Shown here one piece after another: positions 33,801-43,536 of a stretch of 64,000 nt of DNA. The DNA comes from Gigantopelta aegis (Eukaryota > Mollusca > Gastropoda > Neomphalida > Peltospiridae): assembly GCF_016097555.1 (NCBI RefSeq), contig NC_054704.1:50529437-50593436 (forward strand), in the 5' to 3' direction. The position numbers and the translations under genes were made by a program. Numbering within the stretch: position 1 is the first letter of the stretch; each line of letters starts with the position of its first letter. The notes under the pieces were generated by a model. That model was not told the DNA's origin, did not search any database, and saw only the letters and a list, made by a program, of their open reading frames with translations.

Positions 33801-36800
33801 TAACCTCTAACCAACTAACAACTAACCCACTGTCCTGGACAGACAGCCCAGGTAGCTGAGGTGTGTGCCCAGGACAGCGTGCTTGAACCTTAATTGGATA
33901 TAAGTACGAAAATAAGTTGAAATGAAATGTAAAATTGATGTGCAGTGGCACTTTTAATCATTATTGGGTATTTACTATACTTGAAAATTAACAGTCGCCT
34001 GTGGCACTCCTATTGGCTAAGGGTGACTACGAATTGTACAAAAATAGTCCGATGACCATTGATTTTAGAAACATTTTTTGTAACTTTCTTACACCATTTA
34101 ATTATTATTATTATTTTTATTTTTATTTTATGAACATGAGTGCCATCTGTTGAATACTAGATGTTCGGAACACTTCTAACACTGTCAGTTCATAAAATCG
34201 ACAAAGAAGTAGTCCCAAAACACATCTTAGCTGTTTCTAGATCTGGGTCTAGCGAGTATGGTACCAGTCAAAAAAGAAATGCACTGAATTCACTGTGACA
34301 AAAACACACAGCATCTGAGCATGCACAAACTACAGATCTGGCAGAAGACTACATACAACATGCACTATATTTTGTAGGTGTGGGCAATATTACCAGTTTA
34401 TTGCAATACAAAAGTAAAATAACTATATATTACAGTACACTTTTCGAGGACCGATTTACATAATATTCTCAGGAGTTTCCGTCACTCTGATTGGAAATTT
34501 TGTAAATAACATTTTCGGTGCATAATGTTATTATATTATTTTTTTAAACATATAAATTAGCAATTTTTTATATAAAACAACAAATTAGGTCCTTTATTTT
34601 ACCTTTACTTAGGTTTACAAATGTTCTGAACAGTTCCAACATAACAATACAGACATCGACAATACTAATAATTTATTAAATGACCATATCTTTAATATAC
34701 CTTTTTCTCTCTCTAACATTCACATACTCAACAATACAATGCAATACGTATCGCAATACACAACATATCACAATATGAAAATTACCGACAATACCCAACC
34801 CTGATATTTTGACAGCGCCAAAGTTATAATAATCATACGGCTTATTGAGTTTAGGAAAATGTTCTAACTATCAGTAAAAACTGCTGCCAAAACATTCACT
34901 CACTTCCTATGAAGTCTGTAAACATTCTGCCGATTCTAAGATCGTATCTCCTGATGCTACAGTCGGCAGAACCAGTAAGTATTTCATGGTCTGACACCTG
35001 TAGTGAGGTCACACTGTCTTTGGCTTCGTCCATTACCTACAACACACACATGTGATAAACACCGTTACTACACACAAAATAACTTGGAGGACTAAACGGG
35101 CATGGGACGTAGCCCAGTGGTAAAGCACTCGCTTGATGCGCGGTCGGTTTTGGATCGATCCCTGTTGGTGGGCCCACTGGGCCATTTCTTGCTCCAGCCA
35201 AAGCACCACGACTCATACATCAAAGGTCATGGTATGTTCTAGCCTGTCTATGGGATGGTGCATATAAAAGATCCCTTGCTGCTAATCGAAAAGAGTAGTC
35301 CATGAAGTGGAGACAGTGAGTTTCTTCCCTCAATATTTGTGTGGTCCTTAACCATGTGTCCGATGACATATAACCGTAAATATAATGTGTTGAGTGCGTC
35401 TTTAAATAAAACATTTCCTTCCTTCCTTCCTTCCTTCCTTCGGAGCACTAAACAGCATATGTCATAGCAATATCTACCTCCAAAACACATAGGGAAACAA
35501 ATGTGAAAGGTGATCATCATGGATTTATTTTAAATACATCTAAATGTTAATCGTATAATAAAGTAAAGTTTAAACCACACCAAAAAAGGTTTTGGCAAGT
35601 TTTAGTCAAATATCATGAGATGACATTACATAATGTTTCGTTGTCAATAATGGCTATTTAAATTTATAAAAATTAAAATCCTGCATTAAAATTGAATTAC
35701 CAAATGTCTGACATCCAATAGCCACTAATAAATAAATGTGCTCTAGTGGTGTCGTTAAACACAACAAACCAACTGCATTAAAATTGCTTGTTGATTCAAA
35801 GGAAAATGGACTTTTGAGTTTTCTCCCTTGAATGGTGACAATTCCCCCCAATTGAGGCTGTTTGTACTGAAATTATTTTATAGTCCGTCCCATCCTTCAG
35901 CAGAAATGTGTTGTTTTTGTAAATAAATTCAGTTTGGTTTGCGGTAAGAAAAAACAGAAAAAGTGTTTTGTAAATAACAAAACCCCCACCTATTTGTGTG
36001 TGCAATTTAGAAAACAATCGGCTCAGAAATAAATAACTTGTAGTAAATTCCACAGTATAAAAAAGCAGTTCCCTGTGGGATGGACTATAGAATGATTGCA
36101 TGCATGAATAATGTCATCATCTTGTTTTTTAATAACGTTTGTAATATTTAGCGATTGTGTATTAAATTTAGGACATCATTTACATCGACATATTGGGTTA
36201 AAAAAAATAGAAATTGGTTACCTGAAATTATTTTTGTGCAACCCATAAATGCCTTAAAATGGCATACCTGTACTGGTTCCATTTTCCTAGAGCGACAATC
36301 CCATACACGAACACTGCTGTCCAATGAACCTGACAGTATCAGAGTTGATTCTTCATTGAACTTGACACAATTTACAGTTCCTGGAAAAACACTAACATTT
36401 ACAAAACAAAATATCTCAACAAAGATTGTGTAATTCTGTAAAAACAGTTTGTGATTATGTTCATTATTATTGGAAAAATACAGAATACAGCAAGAGCAAA
36501 CGGGGCCAGATCCAGGAAATATGTTGTGGTTTTTTTTTTCTGGGGGTGGGTGGGTGGATGGAGGGTGGTTGGGAAAAAAAGGAGAGAATATTTAATATAC
36601 GAGGTGGTATCAATATGTTCCGAGACTAGGCCTATATACAAGAAAGTATTCACTTGATTCAAGTTTAGGCACCATCCGCTTCAAAATAGTCCCCTTGTGC
36701 AGCGATACAGCACTCCCAGCACCGCTGCCACTGTGGAACTCGTTCTGGAAGTCTTGTTCTCCAACCGTGTCAAGCACCTTCTGCGATTTGCACTGGATCT

Positions 36801-39472
36801 CCTCCACAGTGTCAAAACGGTGACCCTTCAGCTGCAACTTCATCTTTGGGAAGAGGAAAAGTCGCAAGGGGCCAAATCTGGCGACTAGGGTGGGTGCGAT
36901 AAGGTCACCATGTTGTTACGGCCGAGAAACTCACGTGTTACGAGAGTTCAGTGAGAGGGTGCATTGTCGTCATGAAGCATCCAATTGCCCTCGCGCCACA
37001 GTTCAGACCGTTTCCACTGAATGTCCTCCCTCAGACACCTCAGAACATTGCAGAACTTGCCATTGACGGTCTGGCCCCTGGGGATGAATTCCCAGTGAAC
37101 AACCCCGCGAATGTCGAAGAAAACAACGAGCACGCGGGTGTTGAGCTCGTGGAAGGTCACCCAGAAGAAAGCCACTCGAAACACCTCACACGACTCACTG
37201 CTTCATTGCAATACCCATGACGAATCATGTCAAAAGTCTCAGTTGCAGATTTACTGAGTTTGACGCAGAATTTGATGTTTGCTCTCTGCTCTAGTTTGCA
37301 TTCCATGATGAAATCGCAAATGTGCCCGTGCACGTGGTCACAAAAACTCCTGTAGCACAAAACAAGATGTTCACAGAATGACGCCACTCCGTAGACTGCC
37401 TGATGATGGTTACTGCTAACCCCCACAGCACGCGCATCCCCGTACTGTCATCTGTTGGCATGCTATGGAAGTAGTCTCGGAACTTTTTGATACCACCTCG
37501 TATTTGGGGGTGGTTGATGGGTCTGCTGACCCCCCTCAAGCCCCACTTTGGATCAATCCCTGGCAAAGATACATGTACAAGTAACATGTTTTTTTTGTTT
37601 TTTTTACATACATTAATGAAATAAGACAGGTATAACTATCTAACATAGTATAACGTCAAAAATTATCCAGTTTCTGTGATGACTAGGGCCTGAAGAGTTG
37701 TCTCCCATTAAATAAGATAAAAAAGAATGAAGCCAAGAAAATACATGTACATATACTTCTTGAACTTTGGCACAGATCAAGTAAATGGCAACACAACAAT
37801 AGCTTACATTTAAATCAGTAAATGCTTCTATCAAATGAAGTATAATTTTGTAAAGACACTCACACACATGCATGCGCACACACATACATGCATGGAAAAA
37901 AGTAAAGTTTGTTTTATTTAACGATGCCACTAGAGCACATTGATTTTTTATCATATCATCGGCTATTGGATGTCAGACATATGGTCATTCTGACAGTTTT
38001 TTTTAGAGGAAACCCACTGTCCCCACATAGGCTACTCTTTTACGACAGGCAGCAAGGGATCTTTTATTTGCGCTTCCCACAGGCAGGATAGCACAAACCA
38101 TGGCCTTTGTTGAACCAGTTTTGGATCACTGGTCGGTGCAAGTCGTTTACACCTACCCATTGAGCCTTGCTGATCACTCACTCAGGGTTTGGAGTCGGTA
38201 TCTGGATTAAAAATCCCATGCCTCGACTGGGATCCGAACCCAGTACCTACCAGCCTGTAGACCGATACATGCATGGAAGAATTTACTTTCAGGCCGCTCC
38301 AGAAAATCCATTTATGGGTGGGGTGAGCCCCCACAATGACTGGTGGCATAAGGCCACAAACATTCCCGAATGATTCCTCAAATTCTCCAACATAAATGTT
38401 TTTTGAAAAAGGAGCAAAATTTAGGGCCTCCTCCCCCACACTTTATATCACCCACTGGCCTCAATATACTATGATATAAACAGGTGACCAATACAAAGCT
38501 CCCTGGATGAAAATACATCACAAACCTGCGTGGCCACGGTATTTTCTCAGAGACTTCCCAGTGGAGACATCAAAGAGCACGACCGTTTTGTCCATACTCC
38601 CAGAACAAATCTGACTGTTGTCCGATGAGCTCTGAGCGTCCAGCACCTCATAGCCATGTCCGGTGTAGGTCTTAAGTAGCAGATCCCGGTGGGGATTCCA
38701 CAGTTTGACAGTCTTGTTACTCCCACAGGTCAAGCAATAAGTCCCATCAGCTAGATTAAAAAATGAAGACAAAATAAACATGCATTACTGATAATTCATT
38801 ACTCCCACAGGTCAAGCAATAAGTTCTCCAAGTTATAAAAAAAACACCTATATACCTATTTAGACAACTAGAGCATAACACATACATAAGGTAAAGCTTG
38901 ACCCTAACAAGCATTCTAGATCAGTAGATGTACTGCTAAAGCAATACATGTCCCCTACTGGGTGCAACTAATTTTAGTTGCGGAAAAAAGGGGCCAGAAA
39001 ACTATAAGTGGGACAGACGTAGAGACAGAAGGATGGAAACCGGTAAGGGACTAATAATACATCTATATGTACGTTATATTTTTTGGCATGTTATTTCTGA
39101 ATAGCCACATACAAGTACATGTATGCATCTAGGAGTAGGAACACAAGATATGCATAAATCATTTATAACTACTACACCACTGAGGCCAGTAACTATCCAT
39201 ATAGGCCTAGTAATGAGTGTGAAATAGTAAAAAATCGGCCTCGTGGTGTAGTGGTTAAGCCATCGAACATAAGGCTGGTAGGTACTGGGTTCATAGCTTA
39301 GTACCAGCTCCCACCCAGGATGAATTTTAATGACTCAGTCGGTAAAGTAAAAAGTGAAAAGTTGTTGTTTTTTCCCCCTTTGTTCCTGCATACCATTAAA
39401 CCGGACAGCTCGAACAGCACCTTGCTTGCAGTCAATAGTACTAACAAGTTTTTCAGGAATATCTGCATTCAT
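30734..39472 (-). CDS. WDR83: WDR83/MORG1, WD40 scaffold protein (seven coding exons)
   Basis: Seven minus-strand exons (39472-39394, 38750-38526, 36380-36268, 35036-34904, 33561-33453, 31485-31371, 30877-30734) all have AG acceptors and GT donors and join in frame to 305 residues, close to the usual ~315 of WDR83. The sequence follows the family throughout: CKQGAVRAVRFNADGTYCL at the N-terminus, then GHGYEVLD, CSGSMDKTVVLFDV, LSGSLDSSVRVWDCRSRK, SDHEILTGSADCSIRRYDLR, DGQCTLISTLDNTLRLMDKD, YKGHKNKEYKIDSCL, SGSEDGFVYIWDLVE and CLLTASADKMFVW. These are the blades of a seven-bladed propeller. WDR83 is known as a scaffold for ERK-pathway components, a regulator of PHD3/HIF and a spliceosome-associated protein. 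Introns contain SINEs, a mariner, repeat X and SINE fragments. All exons are free of stops, so the gene appears functional. Confidence 0.95.
31371..31485 (-). CDS. WDR83: WDR83 exon 6
   Basis: Acceptor TTTGCAG|ATACAAAG, donor GTGGAG|GTAAG. Encodes YKGHKNKEYKIDSCLNSKD through VYIWDLVE, WD blade 6. Confidence 0.95.
31486..32647. other. WDR83 intron 5, nothing else recognised
   Basis: AT-rich intron sequence between exons 6 and 5; no repeat border found before the repeat X copy at 32648. Confidence 0.4.
32648..32885 (-). repeat. TIR repeat family X, copy 4
   Basis: Minus-strand match to the copies at 26515 and 28028: GGTGTATGGGCTCCCATTAT, then CAAACAGCTACATGTATATT, then GCCCAAATTTGAGATTTTGC. 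It lies in WDR83 intron 5. Confidence 0.7.
33160..33265 (+). repeat. 3' tail of another SINE type
   Basis: CCTGCGACAGACATGCCTGA ... GGTATATGGGCATGTT ending in (CTCA)n-like repeats. Only the tail is present. Confidence 0.5.
33453..33561 (-). CDS. WDR83: WDR83 exon 5
   Basis: Acceptor TTTGTAG|GCTCAG, donor CTCAACGA|GTTAGT. Encodes SVTSVTFTRDGQCTLIS through KDTGELLN, WD blade 5. Confidence 0.95.
33656..33927 (+). mobile_element. SINE D copy, full length with 7-bp target duplication
   Basis: tRNA-like head CCGGCCTCGGTGGCGCAGTG with an A-box-like TGGCGCAGTGG and a B-box-like GGGTTCGCAGCCC, body with CTGTCCTGGACAGACAGCCC, tail TTGGATATAAGTACGAAAAT. TGTAAAA lies on both sides (33649-33655, 33928-33934). 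It is in WDR83 intron 4. Confidence 0.85.
33935..34903. other. WDR83 intron 4 remainder
   Basis: AT-rich; (ATT)n-like run near 34099-34130. Nothing else is seen. Confidence 0.4.
34904..35036 (-). CDS. WDR83: WDR83 exon 4
   Basis: Acceptor TTGTAG|GTAATG, donor ATAGGAA|GTGAGT. Encodes VMDEAKDSVTSLQVSDHE through GRMFTDFIG, WD blade 4. Confidence 0.95.
35098..35441 (+). mobile_element. Chimeric SINE: A-type head, B-type tail
   Basis: Head GGGACGTAGCCCAGTGGTAA with B-box-like GGATCGATCCC as in SINE A; the tail TGTGTGGTCCTTAACCATGT and ATGTGTTGAGTGCGTC is that of SINE B, ending in (CTTC)n. Target duplication GGAGGACTAAAC / GGAGCACTAAAC (35086-35097, 35442-35453). The two families share the core around AAAAGATCCCTTGCTGCTAA, where the switch occurred. 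Confidence 0.88.
35698..35775 (+). mobile_element. SINE A tail fragment
   Basis: CAAATGTCTGACATCCAATA ... GTGCTCTAGTGGTGTCGTTA; the head and core are missing. Confidence 0.75.
36268..36380 (-). CDS. WDR83: WDR83 exon 3
   Basis: Acceptor TTTCCAG|GAACTG, donor GTACAG|GTATGCC. Encodes TVNCVKFNEESTLILSGS through KMEPVQ, WD blade 3. Confidence 0.95.
36600..37500 (-). mobile_element. Internally deleted mariner element
   Basis: Inverted ends CGAGGTGGTATCAATATGTT (left) and, inward from the right, CGAGGTGGTATCAAAAAGTT match at 27 of 29 positions; TA flanks both ends (36598-36599, 37501-37502). At 901 bp it is about 400 bp shorter than a full mariner. It lies in WDR83 intron 2. Confidence 0.92.
36615..37310 (-). 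pseudogene. mariner DD34D transposase, broken
   Basis: The N-terminal part (MECKLEQRANIKFCVKLSKS ... AVSRVRCFEW) jumps straight to the core near HELNTRVLVVFFDIRGVVHW, removing the linker and the first catalytic Asp. The core keeps LHDDNAPSH and SPDLAPCDF, with 34 residues between the Asp residues, the DD34D signature of mariner. Two nonsense codons (after NAPSH and HPP) and a one-base frameshift before LFPKMKLQLKGHRFDTVEEI kill the frame. It cannot be active. Confidence 0.9.
37503..37897. other. WDR83 intron 2 remainder
   Basis: Contains (CA)n-like and CATG-rich short repeats near 37860-37895; nothing else. Confidence 0.4.
37898..38264 (-). mobile_element. Chimeric SINE: B-type head, A-type tail, 5'-truncated
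   Basis: The tail (GCCACTAGAGCACATTGATT, CGGCTATTGGATGTCAGACA) is SINE A, while the core and head (CTTCCCACAGGCAGGATAGC, CCAGCCTGTAGACCGAT) are SINE B. The first ~28 nt of the head are missing, yet a 14-bp duplication ATACATGCATGGAA flanks it (37884-37897, 38265-38278), so it inserted in truncated form. Confidence 0.88.
38526..38750 (-). CDS. WDR83: WDR83 exon 2
   Basis: Acceptor AATCTAG|CTGAT, donor CACGCAG|GTTTG. Encodes DGTYCLTCGSNKTVKLWNP through KYRGHAG, WD blades 1-2. Confidence 0.95.
39234..39350 (+). mobile_element. SINE D 5' fragment
   Basis: Head TCGGCCTCGTGGTGTAGTGG, B-box-like GGTACTGGGTTCATAG, then GCTCCCACCCAGGATGA. It lies 44 bp from WDR83 exon 1, within intron 1. Confidence 0.8.
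39394..39472 (-). CDS. WDR83: WDR83 exon 1
   Basis: ATG at 39472; encodes residues 1-26 plus one base (MNADIPEKLVSTIDCKQG...). Donor TTTAATG|GTATGC. The N-terminus is shorter than in vertebrate WDR83. Confidence 0.9.
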
Positions 39473-40027
39473 TTGTTTTATTATTTAACGATAAATGCAT
39501 GACAAATTAAAAAATTTAGTAAGTTAATCTGAAATGGATCAAAGTGAATTATTTCCCCTTGATAGCAGTGACTAGCGTTTGCATTACGCTTATATGTTGT
39601 CTCATATGTTGTAAAAGAAACAGTCTATTTTTTGTCATTATTGGTTTCCTTCGTGCGCTCTAGTATTAGTTGGGGGCCTGTTTTGGACAAACTTCCCGAC
39701 AAACTCAAAGGAAGTGCACAGGACAACAGGTCATATATACTTGAACCTTCAGTGGTTGTAGGAACGTGTCAAGTGAAAGACTATATAGCTTGACGCAGAA
39801 GAAGAAGGAAGTTGTCCCGGTAGAAACAAACATACAAGAACATTATAATACAAATGCATATGAATGAATGAATAAATGAACGAATAAATGAACGAACGAA
39901 TGAACGAATGAATATCTGAAGTGGGGCACATGCCTAGCTGGTGGAGCACAGTCTCTAATGGGGTGGGGGACACATATCTTTATTTAGTACGGTGCGACAA
40001 AAAGGTACATTTTCGTACTCAAGTAGG
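39473..40027. other. 5' flank of WDR83
   Basis: Probable promoter side of WDR83. A SINE-tail-like piece (ACTTGAACCTTCAGTGGTTG) is at about 39740 and (GAAT)n repeats at 39860-39912. No TATA box is evident. Confidence 0.4.
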
Positions 40028-40115
40028 ATGGAATGAATGAATGAATGAATGAATGAATGAATGTTTAACGACACCCCAGCACAAAAATACATATCGGCCA
40101 TTGGGTGTCACAAAT
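40028..40115 (-). mobile_element. SINE tail with (GAAT)n
   Basis: (GAAT)9 followed by GTTTAACGACACCCCAGCAC and CGGCCATTGGGTGTCACA, the 3' end of a tRNA-type SINE read from the minus strand. A shorter relative is at about 41351-41380. Confidence 0.65.
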
Positions 40116-40351
40116 AGTAAGTATATGGAAATATTATTTATATATATTCATGTATCGAAACCCTCCCTGTTCAAGCAATTTTTTTTCTTCAATATATTTT
40201 TATGGGGAACATGGCTCTTCACAGTCTAGATCCCCTGGGTAAATTCCTGCACAGGCGCCTGGCACACATACTTACATATAGATACATAATACACACATAT
40301 ATACGACAAACTGTGACGGTCACCATGTTACATTACCGATTTTTTTACTGA

Positions 40352-40500
40352 CTTTAAAAAGACTGTCCCGAGTTTGCAGCCATTATAAGATGTTTCCGTA
40401 TTTTGGCGACTAAAAGTACATATTAAATACATTTTCTGTGTTAGAATCCCTGTGTCTGTATTTGCGGTCGCAGTGTACTAATGTTTATTATAATAGTTAT
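40352..40500. mobile_element. Left half of the TTAA MITE family
   Basis: AGACTGTCCCGAGTTTGCAG, AAGATGTTTCCG and CTGTGTCTGTAT match the left half of the elements at 7223 and 46487. The right half is missing. Confidence 0.6.
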
Positions 40501-40510
40501 TTCATAATAT

Positions 40511-40525
40511 ATATATACACATACA

Positions 40526-40558
<33 letters not shown>

Positions 40559-40687
40559 CTATATCTGTGTGTGTGTGTGTGTGTGTGTGTACGCGCGCGC
40601 GCGCGCGCGCGTGTGTTTGTGTGTGTGTGTGTGGACCGAGATATATTGGGTACTCGAGTTTACAGAGGTCGAGATAACGAAGTTTGA

Positions 40688-40771
<84 letters not shown>
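40511..40771. repeat. Compound microsatellite
   Basis: (ATAC)n at about 40515-40554, (GT)n with a (GC)10 core at 40567-40632, then (TA)n of about 40 units at 40690-40771. Confidence 0.95.
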
Positions 40772-40773
<2 letters not shown>

Positions 40774-40877
40774 GTACGTACGAAATTATAACAAGATAAA
40801 ATCTAGTTTGGTCTACTACATGTATTATGACGACAACACCTAATTGTTTATTCAAATACTGATATTCTAAACAAAAA

Positions 40878-41148
40878 GTTTGTTTTGTTTAACGGCACCA
40901 CTAGAGAACACTGATTTATTAACCAGCGGCTATTGGATGTCAAACATTTGGTAATTTTTACATATAGTCTCAGAGAGGAAATCCGCTAGTGAGTGTGGGA
41001 TGGAATAAAAGATCTCTTTCTACTAAAGGAAAAATGTAGCGGATTTCCTCTGTAAGACTATATGTTTGAAACTACAAAATGTTTGACACCCAATAGCCGA
41101 TGATTAATAAATCAATATGCTCTAGTGGTGTCGTTAAACAAAACAAAC
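40878..41148. mobile_element. Two SINE A tails in inverted orientation
   Basis: 40878-40990 reads GTTTGTTTTGTTTAACGGCA (minus-strand tail) and 41038-41148 ends GGTGTCGTTAAACAAAACAA (plus-strand tail). The ~110-bp arms are diverged reverse complements around a ~48-nt centre holding a piece of SINE core, so the region could fold back on itself. Confidence 0.8.
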
Positions 41149-41897
41149 TTTAACTACCTAAATTTGATCTTAGGGGTGCTTTAAACAACTGCTTGTGGTA
41201 AAGTATACATTGTGTAAACTATTTTCTTTCAGTTCCCATATCAGAAAAAAGTGAAGGTAGAATTTTTTTTTTTATAATTTATTAATTGAATAGTCGATCG
41301 TTTTCTCAAAGGAAAAAACCCCAATAGGAATCCCACAGCATAGAATAAAATAGAATGGATTGTAACGACACCCCAGCACCCACACAAATAATTCATTATT
41401 ATAATTTATGAAACTACTAGTTCTCCAATAAATTTCCACATGCATTATGTTCATCATGAACTATTTTCCGATAAAATTCATAATATAAAGGCGTAATTTT
41501 AACACTCAGTTTAGCTATCGTGTTTCTTTGTGAACGTGTTTTTACTAAGTCTGTATATTAGATGCCATAGATCTGATAACATTCCTCTATTTGTGAAGGA
41601 TATTTTGGGTAGTTTTTTTATCTGATTATCAATCTGCTACAAATATACAATAACTATACAAAATACAGATATTAAGGGGATTTGAAATATATTTGGTGAA
41701 CCCATTAGAAAAGTTCACGATTTTCGAGGCTATTTTCATTGACGAGCAATATGGCGGTCATCTTTGATTTTTTAAAATTATTTGATCGAATTGGCCATTC
41801 TTAAATTGATATAAATCGATATAATTTCTTTTAAATCAACCAACATTTACATATAAAAGTGAGTTTTCATGTTAATCCCTAGCAATTAATTGGTGGC

Positions 41898-41931
<34 letters not shown>

Positions 41932-42834
41932 TCTTGCGCACATTTTATCAAAATTCGGTTTGCACCATTGGATTCCTTGGGGAAAAATTAATTTAGAATC
42001 TATTTCAAACATAAAGTGAACTCTTTCTAAAAAGATACCAAATTAAAGACATACTACTAAACATTTGAAATACACTGCATGGTTATCGCAAAGGTGGCAT
42101 CATATTTAAGAGCGATCTACACGTTTCCAATAACTTGTTGGCAAGGTTGTCCACCTAGGTTGTGATCCTGGATATATGCACACGTATATATGATTTTAGG
42201 TGGCAAACCTTTTACAGCACGCCGGGTCTATTTTTCGAAAGAAAAAAAGAGGCCGTTTTAATTTAAAATATTCATGACATTATTTTGATATACAGAAAAA
42301 CTAATTGGATGCAAACTAAATATTTTAAACTAAGTTAAAAGAAAATTAAATTAATATTATCGTTCCTTTTGTTGGTGATGTTGTTTTGTGGGAGAGAATG
42401 CGATTTTAAGTTACGCTCTTTTTCGTAAGCCACGCCCCCCATGTCACAAAGGAGTCCAATGTTTCCGCGAGAAATAAACCTAAATATGAACGAGTAGGCC
42501 TACTATATTGGTAAATTATGCCAAATATAGATCTGTGTTATTGTAAGGAGCATTTAATAAAATATTAAAGGAAAGGTGTAGGCTGGCTCTAATGCCAAAT
42601 TAAACAAATATGGAGCCTAAAATGAAGAATGATGCAATAAAATGTTTAATATGTTAACGGGTTTAGGATTAATTGACAATATTAACACGGTTTCTATTTT
42701 ACGCGCATGGATAAAATAACTACGCGAAAAGCCGCGTGCATTGGCTGTGACGTAGCACGTGAACAGCCAGCCAGTAAACAATATGTGAAACCATGTGCTT
42801 TTTGATAGATTTGTTTACATTAGCGCTTTGATCA
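41149..42834. other. 5' flank of the P2X7-ballast-like gene
   Basis: AT-rich, with (GT)n at 41899-41931. The last ~110 bp contain CpG and CACGTG-type motifs (ACGCGAAAAGCCGCGTGC, TAGCACGTGAACAG), consistent with a promoter, but no start site can be fixed. Confidence 0.4.
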
Positions 42835-43193
42835 ATGGCTTACCAACCGTTTATGTTTGAGCCCGAACGTTCCGAACATGATAGTGAGTCGGACTTCGAC
42901 ATAGGATTATCTTCAGGCGATGAATTGGAAGAAAATGTCGAAAATATTGCGCGATTGGGAAACCGAGATTGGTGTTTGTGTGGCAACTGCAGACCAATGG
43001 ACACGGTAAAAGAAAGTATCTGTTGTTTAGAAGTAGACCAAATCGGCGACAAAATGCAAACCACCAACTTGCAGTGCATTCTAGAACATTATGATTTCCC
43101 GATTATATGTTTGTATCCAGAAGTGCTCAGGACAGCCCTCGCAGCCAGAGCCGACATACGACGCGATGACTACACAGAACCAGTACCAAATAG
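42835..43193 (+). CDS. P2X7 C-terminal (ballast) domain-like protein, first exon
   Basis: ATG at 42835 opens 119 codons plus 2 nt to a donor AAATAG|GTATGT. Without splicing the frame would end at 43290 (151 residues). An acidic Ser/Glu-rich start (residues 12-38, ESDFDIGLSSGDELEENVEN) is followed by RDWCLCGNCRPM (W46, C47, C49, C52), ESICCLE (C63, C64) and C81, then a hydrophobic helix FPIICLYPEVLRTAL. The W-C-x-C-G-x-C ... CC ... C order matches the cytoplasmic zinc-binding ballast domain at the C-terminus of P2X7 receptors. No channel part precedes it: the exon starts with its own Met. Related free-standing domains are known in invertebrates, function unclear. The next exon, expected to bring the AYR-type motif and second Cys cluster, was not found in the next 4 kb. 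Confidence 0.7.
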
Positions 43194-43532
43194 GTATGTA
43201 GCTTACTATGGTCCGTACCACAGGGAACGCCCTTTTTCATACTATACAATTTACTACAAGTTATTTATTTCTGAACCGATTGGTTTGTAAATTTGCACAC
43301 AAAAATTGTTATTTCTAAAACGCTTTTACCTTCCTTCTTAGGTCAAACCAAACAGCAATTACTGAATTAGCCCCATTTTTGTTTTAAATTCAAATTTTGG
43401 TACATTTCCTTGAAAATTATTAAAATGTGGTCGATTTATGTAATCTTTTATTACTTAAAGACTAAATATGTGCTTTACATACATTTTTATATACTAATTT
43501 ATTGTGAAACATCTATATTGACCTTGTAACAC
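43194..43532. other. Presumed intron after the ballast-like exon
   Basis: AT-rich; nothing recognised. Confidence 0.4.
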
Positions 43533-43536
43533 CGGA

